Below, piece by piece: positions 26,895 through 35,915 of a stretch of 64,000 nt of DNA; position 1 is the stretch's first letter; every line of letters starts with the position of its first letter. The notes under the pieces were generated by a model, which was not told where the DNA came from, made no database searches, and was given only the letters and a program-made list of their open reading frames with translations. Origin of the DNA: Pseudonocardia sp. CNS-139 (GTDB lineage Bacteria; Actinomycetota; Actinomycetes; Mycobacteriales; Pseudonocardiaceae). The position numbers and the translations under genes were made by a program. The DNA lies in the NCBI GenBank assembly GCA_001942415.1, contig MKJX01000133.1, positions 1 through 64,000 on the forward strand. The letters are read 5' to 3'.

Positions 26895-28755
26895 TCAGGC
26901 GCCCGCCTGCCCGACGGGCGCCGCGGACGAACGGGCGACCGCGCCGGAGATCGGCACCACCCGCCCGGCGCGACCCCGGATGACCAGCGCCGAAGCCCGC
27001 TGCAGCACGCTCACCATCGTGGGCGGCTCGGCCTGCGCGCCGGGCGCGACCACGGCGATGAGACGCGGGGCGACGGCCGTGAGCAGCAGCCGCTCGACGC
27101 CCAGCGCGGCCGCCCCGAGCACCAGCACGACGTCGGCGGTGTCGGGCGGCGGGAGCGCGGACAGCAGCGGCCCGGCGGGCACGAACGACGCCACACCGAG
27201 CGCGGCCGGGTCGGTGTCGGCGAGCGCCGACCACGCGGCGGCCAGCTGCGGCGCGTCGGCGGCCAGCCGCGCGAGCAGCGACTCCCGCCGGGCCTCGTCG
27301 TGCGCGTCGCGGCGGGCGGCGCCGAGCGCGTCGACGGCGACGGCGTAGCCGCCCGCGTCGCGGGTGCGCAGCGCGCCGACGGCCGCGTCCAGCTCGGGTG
27401 CGGCGGGGCCGCCGCCGGCCAGCCGGTCGGCGAGCCTGTCGAGCCGGCGGCCGGCCTCGGCGCCGAGCCGTGGTCGGCGTAGTCGAGGATCGCGGTGGCG
27501 ATCTCGGCGGCCGTCTCCACGTCGGGCACCGCGAGCGGCGACTCGGCCGAGAGGAACAGCACGTCGTGGCGCAGCGTCGAGACGGCGCCGGCGGCCGCCG
27601 CGACCCTGCCGAGCAGGTCGGCGAGCTGTGCGAGCTCGCGCTCGTCGCGCGGGGCCGGGAGCCCGAGCTCCAGGCAGCCGGCCTCGATGCGGTCGCGGCG
27701 CTCGACCAGCTCCATGTACTCGATGACGAGCTGGACGTCCTGCTCGGACTCCGGCACGCGGCCGGCCACCCGGGCGCGGTCGAGCACCGGCTGCACGTCG
27801 CGCTGGGCCGCCGACCGGAACATCGAGCGGCTGCGGCCGCCGCTCGCGAGGAAGTCGCGGTAGCGCTGCAGCGCCTCGACGGCACCGGGCGGCGGGGCGT
27901 CCACGAGGTCGACGGGCGGGCCGAGGTGCGCGCGCTCCACGGCGGCGACGGCCAGCGCGGTGTCGTCGATCATGGTGTCGAACGCGGCCCGCTGCCGGCT
28001 GTAGATCAGCTCGGACAGCAGCCGCCACGCCCACTCCTGGCGGCCGCGGGGCTGCAGCGCGGCGAGCGCGCGGTCGACGTCGTGGGCGACGGCCGTGACG
28101 GCCGCGAGCGGCTTGGGGTCCAGCTCGGCGAGCAGCGCGGGGATCATCCACGCGCCCTCGGACGCGGTGGGCTGCTGCGCGGCCAGCGCACACAGGTGCG
28201 CGACCTCGCCGGCCGGCGGCAGCGCCGAGCCGGGCGGGAGCGCCTGGCCGACGCGGGCCCGCCGCTGCGGCGTGGACGTGGCCAGCAGCCGGCGCAGCTC
28301 GCGCAGGTCGGCGGGCGGGAGCGGGGGAAGCGTGGTGAGGGTGCGCTCGGCGGCGCCGGCCGGGAGCACGGCGTGCACGGCGGCCAGCTCGGCCGGGGTG
28401 GCCGCCGTGACGACGACCCGCCGCCCGTCGGCGACGAGCGCGGCGACCGCGCCCGCGGTGGCGGCGGCGTCGAAGTCGTCCAGCACGACGAGCGTGTTGT
28501 CGCGCACGGCCGCGACGACCGAGGCCTCCTCGGCGGGCCGGCGGGGCGCCGGCGGCAGCTCGCCCACGGAGGCGGCGAGCGCCTCGGCCAGCCGGCGCAG
28601 CCCGGGCGGGGTGCTGCCGGCCGCGAGCGCGTCCCGGATCTGGGCCTGTGCGGCGGCGGTGGCCTGGTCCGGACCAGCAGCTGCCAGGCGGTCGACGAAG
28701 ACGGCGAGGTCGCGTCGTCCTCGCCCGGTTGGTTCGCCGGTCCGACATCCAGCAC
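26895..28755 (-). CDS. Unrecognised 620-residue protein with P-loop-like features, two frame changes
   Basis: Start GTG 28755 with GGAGGTG six bases upstream (VLDVGPANQPGEDDA), then a frame change near 28700. The N-terminal third has alternating strands typical of a Rossmann or AAA-like core: NTLVVLDDFDAAATAGAVAA resembles Walker B, RRVVVTAATPAELAAVHAVL a sensor strand. The middle is helical (WRLLSELIYSRQRAAFDTMI, QLVIEYMELVERRDRIEAG). After a second change near 27480 the C-terminus has TADVVLVLGAAALGVERLLL and RASALVIRGRAGRVVPI. No Walker A is visible. I do not recognise the family; a degenerate ATPase or regulator is one reading. Confidence 0.7.
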
Positions 28756-29091
28756 GTGCTCACCTCCATGGCCGCCGCGGTGCGTGTCTCGGCGGTCACC
28801 CTTCGTATCGCGGGTGCCCACACGATGTTGCACCCCCGAACGAGGGAACAGCAATCGTCAAGTGGCCGATAACGGCTGCTCGTCGCGTCCGTATGGCCGC
28901 CTGAGCTGGACGGAAGCCGCAGGTCTGCACGTCGGCGCCGTAACGGGCAGACGGCCGGAAGGTGACTCCCGGCATCTGCGAGCGGAGGAGTGTCAGCGGC
29001 GAACGGTTGTCATGGTGGAGTCACTCTGTGTCATCAAAACGGGGCGGCCCGCCGCGAAACGGTTCACGGGGGGCCGTCCGAACGGGCTATC
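28756..29091. other. Intergenic, 336 bp
   Basis: Between pckG (ends leftward at 29092) and the large hypothetical gene. A GC-rich partial inverted repeat (GGCGGCCC ... GGGCCGTC) around 29043-29080 could end pckG transcription. The ribosome-binding site of the hypothetical gene is at 28761-28767. No other feature was recognised. Confidence 0.5.
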
Positions 29092-30914
<1,823 letters not shown>

Positions 30915-31279
30915 ATCGTCCTCGCTCCTCGCCGGTTTCCCGGGCCCCGGAAATGCTGCGCACACCCGACCCGAATCGGAGCGGGTGTGCTGGTGAGAGA
31001 TAGGAGTCGACGGTACCCGGACAGTTGCGGTTCCCCCACCGCCAGTGGCTGTCGACTCACTCACAGGACCGATCGAGTAATCGATTCAGACACTCAGAAA
31101 CCGCTTTCCTGGGCACCCGACCGGCGACTGTCGACAGATCACCTCACCAGCACATCACGGCCCGTGACCAGCAGATTGCCGGCGTTCCGAGAGCGGCTCG
31201 GACGGAGTTGCGCGACTCACTCTCACCCGTTCGGAAGGCGTCGCCGATCGAGTGCGCACGGTGACGACAGCGACCCGGC
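30915..31279. other. Intergenic, 365 bp, upstream of pckG
   Basis: This stretch should hold the pckG promoter and leader and lies beyond the 3' end of the leftward MFS gene. Its base composition is lower in GC than the flanking genes. I could not identify a confident promoter, operator or small ORF. Confidence 0.5.
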
Positions 31280-32836
31280 TCAGCGCCGGCGCAGCCCGGC
31301 CGCCACGACCACCGCGACCAGCGCCAGCACACCCGCGCCGACGAGCGAGGTGACCCCGACGCCGGACACGAACGCCGCACGGGCCGACTCCATCAGCGCC
31401 GCACCGGTGCCGCCGCCGACCCGGGCCGCGGTGGCCGCGGCGCCGCCGAGCGTCTCGTGAGCCGCCCGGGCGTAGACCGGCCCGATGCCGGTCGGCACGT
31501 CGACGCCCACGCGGTACACGGCCGACAGGACGCTGCCGAGCACCGCGGTGCCGAGCACGGCCCCGAGCTCGTACGCGGTCTCGGACACCGCCGAGGCCGC
31601 ACCGGCCCGGTCGGCAGGCGCCGCGGCGAGGATGGCGTCGTTCGTGATCGTCTCCGACAGCCCGATCCCGGCCCCGACCAGCACGTTCGCCGCGGCGAGC
31701 AGGGCGACGGCGTGGTCGCCGCCCACGGCCGTGGTCAGCAGGAAGCCCGCCGCGGACGTCAGCAGCCCCACCGGCACCAGCACACGCAGCGGGAACAGCC
31801 GGCCCAGCCGCGCGGCCACCAGCCCGGCCAGCATCGTCACCGCGAAGCCCGGCAGGAGCACCAGGCCGGCCGCCATCGGGGCGAGCCCGGACACCAGCAC
31901 CAGGAACTGCGCCGCGAAGAACAGCAGGCCCGTGAGGGCGAACATCGTCGTCATGTTGGCCAGCGCGGACAGCCGCAGCACCGGCGACGAGAACAGCGTC
32001 ACGTCGAGCAGCGGCTGCTCGCCGGCCGCCAGCCGGGCGCGCGCCCGCCGGACGAACAGCACCCCCGCCACGACGGCCACCAGGAGCGCGAGGCCCGCGG
32101 CGGCGGTGAGCCCGTCGTGCGCCACCGTCTTCACCGCGAAGACGCCCGGCACCATCGTGAGCAGCGAGAGCGCCACGCCGGCCACGTCGAGCCGGCCCGG
32201 CGCCGGCATCCGGGACTCGGTGAGCAGGCCGCGGCCGAGCACCAGCAGGACGAGCATCACCGGCACGTTCACCAGGAAGACCGCGCCCCACCAGAAGTGC
32301 TGCAGCAGCAGCCCGCCGACGATCGGGCCGAGCGCCGCGCCCGCGGCGAAGCCGGTGGCCCAGACCGCGACGGCGAGACGGCGCTGCGACCGGTCCTGGA
32401 ACAGCGTGCGGAGCAGGGCCAGCGTCGCGGGCATGAGCATCGCGCCGAAGAAGCCCATCAGGGCCCGCGCGGCGATCAGGTGCGTCGCGTCCGTCGCGAA
32501 CGCGGCCAGCAGCGACACCGCGCCGAACCCGGCCACGCCGACGAGCAGCGTGCGCCGCCGCCCGACGCGGTCGCCGAGCGTGCCCATCGTGACGAGCAGG
32601 CCCGCGAGCACGAGCGGGTAGACGTCGACGAGCCACAGCACCTGGGTCGCCGTCGGCGACAGCGCCTCGCTGATGGCGGGCAGCGCGAAGCCGAGCACGG
32701 TGTTGTCGATCGCGACGAGCATCGTCGGCAGGAACAGGACGGCCAGCCCGAGCCACTCCCGCCGGCCCGCCCGCGGCGGGAGCGTCGGGGTGGCCGCAAC
32801 GGTCGCCTCGGCACGGCTGCGAGTGGGGGTGGACAC
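31280..32836 (-). CDS. MFS drug exporter, DHA2 (14-helix) type
   Basis: 518 residues from ATG 32836. After a short cytoplasmic arm it has the DHA2 motif LAVLFLPTMLVAIDNTVLGF, the conserved motif A LGDRVGRRRTLLVG between helices 2 and 3, and motif C AAGAALGPIVGGLLLQHFWW in helix 5. There are about 14 hydrophobic segments in all. Substrates of such pumps are lipophilic cations, biocides or antibiotics. It is divergent from a TetR regulator with a palindromic operator between them, the standard arrangement for a ligand-induced efflux pair. The gene is intact. Confidence 0.92.
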   Translation of the reverse strand: MSTPTRSRAEATVAATPTLPPRAGRREWLGLAVLFLPTMLVAIDNTVLGFALPAISEALSPTATQVLWLVDVYPLVLAGLLVTMGTLGDRVGRRRTLLVGVAGFGAVSLLAAFATDATHLIAARALMGFFGAMLMPATLALLRTLFQDRSQRRLAVAVWATGFAAGAALGPIVGGLLLQHFWWGAVFLVNVPVMLVLLVLGRGLLTESRMPAPGRLDVAGVALSLLTMVPGVFAVKTVAHDGLTAAAGLALLVAVVAGVLFVRRARARLAAGEQPLLDVTLFSSPVLRLSALANMTTMFALTGLLFFAAQFLVLVSGLAPMAAGLVLLPGFAVTMLAGLVAARLGRLFPLRVLVPVGLLTSAAGFLLTTAVGGDHAVALLAAANVLVGAGIGLSETITNDAILAAAPADRAGAASAVSETAYELGAVLGTAVLGSVLSAVYRVGVDVPTGIGPVYARAAHETLGGAAATAARVGGGTGAALMESARAAFVSGVGVTSLVGAGVLALVAVVVAAGLRRR

Positions 32837-32888
32837 GGTGGGACCTTCACTTCCGGTAGGGCGTCAGGACTGCGTCAACGACCGCAAC

Positions 32889-32908
32889 TGTACCGTCTGG
32901 ACGGTACA
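32889..32908. promoter_or_regulatory. 20-bp perfect palindrome, TetR-type operator
   Basis: TGTACCGTC-TG-GACGGTACA has 9-bp arms in perfect inversion around TG, at the centre of the 147-bp gap between the divergent MFS and TetR genes. The position and symmetry fit a dimeric TetR repressor controlling both genes. Confidence 0.8.
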
Positions 32909-32983
32909 AAGAGCCTGGACATTCCCCATGCCCACAGATGGTGGCGAAGGCCACCCGCTGAAGGTGCGTCCTAGACTCGGCTG

Positions 32984-33522
32984 ATGCCGAGCGCCCGGGA
33001 CCGCGTGCTGGACGCCTACGAGACGCTGCTCATCGACCACGGGCCGGCGGCCGTCACCCTCGACGCCGTGTCGGCGGCCGCGAAGGTCTCGAAGGGCGGG
33101 CTGCTCTACCACTTCGCGTCCAAGGACGCCCTCGCCGCGGGCCTGCTCGACCGGCTGCGGGAGCGCAGCATCGCCGACGCGACCAGATCCGGTCCGCGCC
33201 GGACGGGCCGGTCGCGTACTACATCCGCACGTCGGCGCCCGGCGGTGGGGTGCCGGGCGGGGTGACGCGCACCTACCTCGCGGTGCTCCGGCTGGCCGAC
33301 GGCACGAAGTCCGGGCAGGCGGTGCGGGACGCGCTCGCCCTCGTGGACGCCGACGGGTACGAGGCGCTGCGCGCGGAGCTCACCGACCCGGTGCTCACGT
33401 GGCTCGTGCAGCTCGTCGGGGACGGGCTCTACCTGCGCACGCTGACGGGCACCCCGCTGCCGCCCGGGCTGAGCGTGGAGGACCTGCTCGCCCGCGTGCG
33501 GCAGTACCTGCCGGGCAGCTAG
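32984..33522 (+). CDS. TetR/AcrR-family regulator of the divergent exporter, one frame change
   Basis: About 179 residues from ATG 32984. The DNA-binding head is RDRVLDAYETLLIDHGPAAV, then TLDAVSAAAKVSKGGLLYHF with ASKDAL, the canonical TetR helix-turn-helix. The frame changes near 33180; the ligand domain continues SAPDGPVAYYIRTSAPGGG and RTYLAVLRLADGTKSGQAV and ends RVRQYLPGS. It most likely represses the MFS gene and itself through the palindrome at 32889-32908. Its stop codon lies within the stem of the shared terminator. Confidence 0.88.
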
Positions 33523-33567
33523 TGCCCCGTCCGGAAGGTTCGCCCCAACCTTCGCGGACGGGGCACT
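33521..33567. terminator. Bidirectional terminator between convergent genes
   Basis: AGTGCCCCGTCCG-GAAGGTT pairs with AACCTTC-GCGGACGGGGCACT across a six-base loop, giving a near-perfect stem of about 20 bp with one bulge. The stops of the TetR gene (33520-33522) and the diguanylate cyclase gene (33566-33568) both lie in the arms, so one hairpin serves both strands. Confidence 0.85.
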
Positions 33568-34912
33568 AGCCCGCGGCCTGCGGCGAGTCGGACGGGACGG
33601 GCGCCGCTTCGGCCGGCGCGGCGCCGGCGCGGTGCAGACCGAGCCGGACGACGTTGCGCCCGGCCCGCTTGGCCGCGAAGAGCGCCGTGTCCGCGACCGC
33701 GATCAGCTCGTGCACGTCGCCGCCGTCGGCGGGGAAGAGCGCGCCGCCGATCGACGCCGACAGCCCGTTGACCGTGAGCGGGCCGTCGGGGGTGGGGAGT
33801 GCGATCCCGAGCTGCGCGATGCGGCAGCGGACGCGCTCGCCGATGCCGCGCAGCTCGGCGTAGGTGTACGGCTCGCCGGCCCCGCGGACGAAGAGCATCA
33901 CGAACTCCTCGCCACCGAACCGGCCGACGAGGTCCTGCTCGCGGGTCTCGTCGCGCAGCGCGGCGCCCACAGCGGCGAGCACCTGGTCGCCCGCCAGGTG
34001 GCCGTGACGGTCGTTGACCCGCTTGAAGTGGTCGAGATCCAGGATCAGCAGCGCCGCGGACACCCCACCGCGGCGCTCCAGCCGGCGCATCACCATCCGC
34101 TGCCACGCCGCGGCGGTGAGCAGCCCGGTCTTGCTGTCGGTGTTGGCGGCGCGCTCCAGCTGGCGCACCATGACCGCCCGGTGCAGCACGACGAGCGCCG
34201 GGAGCACGAACACGACGAGCAACGGCCCGGACGTCGCGACCGCGGCGGCCACGAGCCCGCCGAGCGACAGCGTGGCGAGCTCCAGCACGACCTCGTCACC
34301 GTCGCCGAGCACCTGCCGCACGCTGCGGTCCGAGCTGAGCACGACGGCTCCGACCACGAGGCAGGTGTTGACGACGGTGTACGCGAGCACCGCGAGCACG
34401 ACGGCGGTCAGCCCCAGCGGGCCGCCGAACAGGCCGTCGCTCTCCACGGCCGGCAGGTACGCCACGGTCGCGGCCGCGGCGTGCACCGCGAGCACGACCG
34501 TGGCCGTGCTGAACACCTCGCGGTACGGCGGCACCTTCGCCGGCCGCCACACCCGGAAGTAGAGGTAGGTGAGAAGCACGATCACATATCCCGGACGCCA
34601 CGAGCGGCGGGAAGAGCAGCGCCGCCGCGAACGCCAGACCGAGCTCAGCGAGATGTGCGCGACCTCGGTGACCCGGCGGCGCACGCGCTCGACGCTCAGC
34701 GCGATCTCGGTGTGCGCGACCGCTCCGACGAGCAGCGCGAACACGTCAATGGCGCTCGACGCGAATTCGCCGAAATCCGTGACGAACAAGTCGACGAACA
34801 GCAGGACCGCGGCGAACGCCTCCACGACGAGAACCGAACCCAACAGCCGTTGTGGCAGGTTCCAGACACCCCATTGGCTGACTCGGAACGTCTGGCGTTC
34901 GGATGCGTGCAC
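33566..34912 (-). CDS. Membrane diguanylate cyclase (GGDEF domain)
   Basis: 448 residues from GTG 34912 (VHASERQTFRVSQWGVWNLP) with AGGAGAG upstream. The N-terminal half holds five or six membrane helices (LLGSVLVVEAFAAVLLFVDL, LTAVVLAVLAYTVVNTCLVV and others). The C-terminal GGDEF domain has LLILDLDHFKRVNDRHGHLA, active-site GRFGGEEFVMLF and an RxxD inhibitory site (REQD) five residues before it, so a working, product-inhibited cyclase making c-di-GMP is predicted. Near 34600-34640 two opposing indels scramble one helix (the other frame reads ELGLAFAAALLFPPLVASG) while keeping the ORF open. It is divergent from the mini-ORF array. Confidence 0.9.
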   Translation of the reverse strand: MHASERQTFRVSQWGVWNLPQRLLGSVLVVEAFAAVLLFVDLFVTDFGEFASSAIDVFALLVGAVAHTEIALSVERVRRRVTEVAHISLSSVWRSRRRCSSRRSWRPGYVIVLLTYLYFRVWRPAKVPPYREVFSTATVVLAVHAAAATVAYLPAVESDGLFGGPLGLTAVVLAVLAYTVVNTCLVVGAVVLSSDRSVRQVLGDGDEVVLELATLSLGGLVAAAVATSGPLLVVFVLPALVVLHRAVMVRQLERAANTDSKTGLLTAAAWQRMVMRRLERRGGVSAALLILDLDHFKRVNDRHGHLAGDQVLAAVGAALRDETREQDLVGRFGGEEFVMLFVRGAGEPYTYAELRGIGERVRCRIAQLGIALPTPDGPLTVNGLSASIGGALFPADGGDVHELIAVADTALFAAKRAGRNVVRLGLHRAGAAPAEAAPVPSDSPQAAG

Positions 34913-34979
34913 TTCCGCTCTCCTGCCGTCGCGCAGCCATCGCCCTGCAGGTGAGGCTATCAGGCGTCCGGAGCACAAG

Positions 34980-35008
34980 TTGGCAACTTGCTGTGACCGG
35001 CATACGAC
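34980..35008 (+). promoter_or_regulatory. Candidate promoter for the mini-ORF array
   Basis: TTGGCA at 34980-34985 and TACGAC at 35003-35008 are 17 bases apart and resemble a housekeeping -35/-10 pair, about 100 bp before the first MRNWHW ORF and divergent from the cyclase gene. The match to the -10 consensus is weak. Confidence 0.25.
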
Positions 35009-35107
35009 ATGCGACGGAAGTAAGAGTCGGCCTGTACCGGCACTGCGCGGAATCACGAACTGAGTACGGACCGATGTCGATCCCCTGCCGCGGAGGAGGT
35101 GCGTCCG

Positions 35108-35128
35108 ATGCGCAACTGGCACTGGTGA
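35108..35128 (+). CDS. Mini-ORF 1 of 4, hexapeptide MRNWHW
   Basis: An ATG at 35108 is followed by CGCAACTGGCACTGGTGA, giving Met-Arg-Asn-Trp-His-Trp and a stop. GGAGG at 35095-35099 lies eight bases before the start. This is the first of four identical short ORFs on the plus strand. There is no downstream gene on the same strand for nearly 5 kb, so it does not look like a leader peptide of an adjacent operon. Function unknown. Confidence 0.7.
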   Translation: MRNWHW

Positions 35129-35171
35129 GCCGCGACCCGTCCCCGTCCCGACGGATCCGAGGAGGTCGGCG

Positions 35172-35192
35172 ATGCGCAACTGGCACTGGTGA
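35172..35192 (+). CDS. Mini-ORF 2 of 4, hexapeptide MRNWHW
   Basis: ATG 35172 followed by the same 18 bases and TGA stop as copy 1, beginning 64 bp after copy 1 started. The Shine-Dalgarno AGGAGGT (35160-35166) is placed six bases before the start. Sequence between the copies is not conserved except for the ribosome-binding site. Confidence 0.7.
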   Translation: MRNWHW

Positions 35193-35244
35193 GACCCGGG
35201 TGCGAACCCCCCTCAGCGACCCGCCGGCACCGAGGAGGTGCGCC

Positions 35245-35265
35245 GTGCGCAACTGGCACTGGTGA
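35245..35265 (+). CDS. Mini-ORF 3 of 4, hexapeptide MRNWHW with GTG start
   Basis: Identical to the other copies except that the start codon is GTG, a change that keeps initiation with Met. It begins 73 bp after copy 2, with GAGGAGG at 35232-35238. The only base that varies among the four ORFs is therefore the one position where two bases are both valid start codons, which argues for translation. Confidence 0.7.
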   Translation: MRNWHW

Positions 35266-35307
35266 GCCCGCCGTCCCCGTCCACCGTCGACCCGAAGGAG
35301 CAGCGTC

Positions 35308-35328
35308 ATGCGCAACTGGCACTGGTGA
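35308..35328 (+). CDS. Mini-ORF 4 of 4, hexapeptide MRNWHW
   Basis: ATG 35308 followed by the same coding bases and stop, 63 bp after copy 3. The ribosome-binding site is AAGGAG at 35295-35300, seven bases before the start and slightly different from the other three. After the stop similarity ends at once. No further copy was found by eye in the window. Confidence 0.7.
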   Translation: MRNWHW

Positions 35329-35460
35329 CCACGTGAACGGCTCGCGACGGCGGGCCGGCCCCCTCCGGTCGGGCGCTGCGCCGCGCCCACGACCACCGAC
35401 GCGCCGGGGCGCGTCCACCGGGCCGGCCCGCCGGGCGGGACCGTGTTCGTGCGCACCGGC

Positions 35461-35775
35461 TCACGCGTACTGGTGGGCCTTGGCCGCCCTCCGCTCGGGT
35501 TCGCGGGCGATCACCGGCAGCTGCACCGGGAGCCGGTGCACCGCGACGTTCCAGTACCGGCACTCCGGGTCACCCGCCCGCCAGGCGTTGGCGAGCCGGG
35601 TGGCCGCCTCCGCGTCGGTGCGGCGGCGCGGCCGGGGCCGCATCCGGCAGCGCCGGCGGACCTCCCGGTCAAGGGCCTTCCACGCGTCCTCCGCCGTGGT
35701 GTGGACGCTCACCGTCGCCGGCTCGTCCGCGTCCCCCACCACCAGCGTGTATGCGCTCACGACCTCGAACGACAC
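35461..35775 (-). CDS. Small unrecognised protein between the mini-ORFs and tldE
   Basis: 104 residues from GTG 35775 (VSFEVVSAYTLVVGDADEPA). The first half alternates strands (TLVVGD, ATVSVHT) and then a basic helix TAEDAWKALDREVRRRCRMR; the second half has ATRLANAWRAGDPECRYWNV and VHRLPVQLPVIAREPERRAA. No membrane segment, signal or metal motif is clear. I do not recognise the family. It lies between the hexapeptide array, transcribed toward it, and the tldE gene, so it may be part of that locus or simply a neighbour. Confidence 0.6.
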   Translation of the reverse strand: MSFEVVSAYTLVVGDADEPATVSVHTTAEDAWKALDREVRRRCRMRPRPRRRTDAEAATRLANAWRAGDPECRYWNVAVHRLPVQLPVIAREPERRAAKAHQYA

Positions 35776-35915
35776 TCGCTCGCCCCTCTCCGGCCTGCAT
35801 GACCCGGCGACGTCGTCGGCGCTCTGTCGGGTAGTCAACGTCATCCGCGGCCCCCGGGTGCGTGGTCGGCGCCACGACGCGCCGACCGGTGGCTCCATCG
35901 AGGGCGAACGGCCTG

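Larger units (their letters stand above)
35092..35328 (+). repeat. Tandem array of four RBS-plus-mini-ORF units
   Basis: Four units of 63-73 bp each contain a purine-rich ribosome-binding site, a spacer of six to eight bases and the 21-base ORF; the remaining 35-45 bases of each unit are unrelated. Unit spacings of 64, 73 and 63 bp are not all multiples of three, so the copies are not in one shared frame on either strand. The array sits alone in the 548-bp gap between the diguanylate cyclase gene and a small leftward gene. Confidence 0.8.

Noticed and set aside
26895-28755. Dynamin-like GTPase
   Set aside because: No Walker A/G1 motif is visible in any frame of this gene.
35092-35328. CRISPR-like array
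   Set aside because: Only four short repeats, unequal spacers of 42-52 bases around a 21-base unit, no dyad symmetry in the repeat, and no cas genes.
35053-35418. Leftward ORF with repeated SPVPVAH or TSASCAS segments over the 21-base repeats
   Set aside because: The copies fall in different frames because the spacings (64, 73, 63 bp) are not all multiples of three, the between-copy sequence is not conserved as protein, and every copy has an RBS and start codon on the plus strand.
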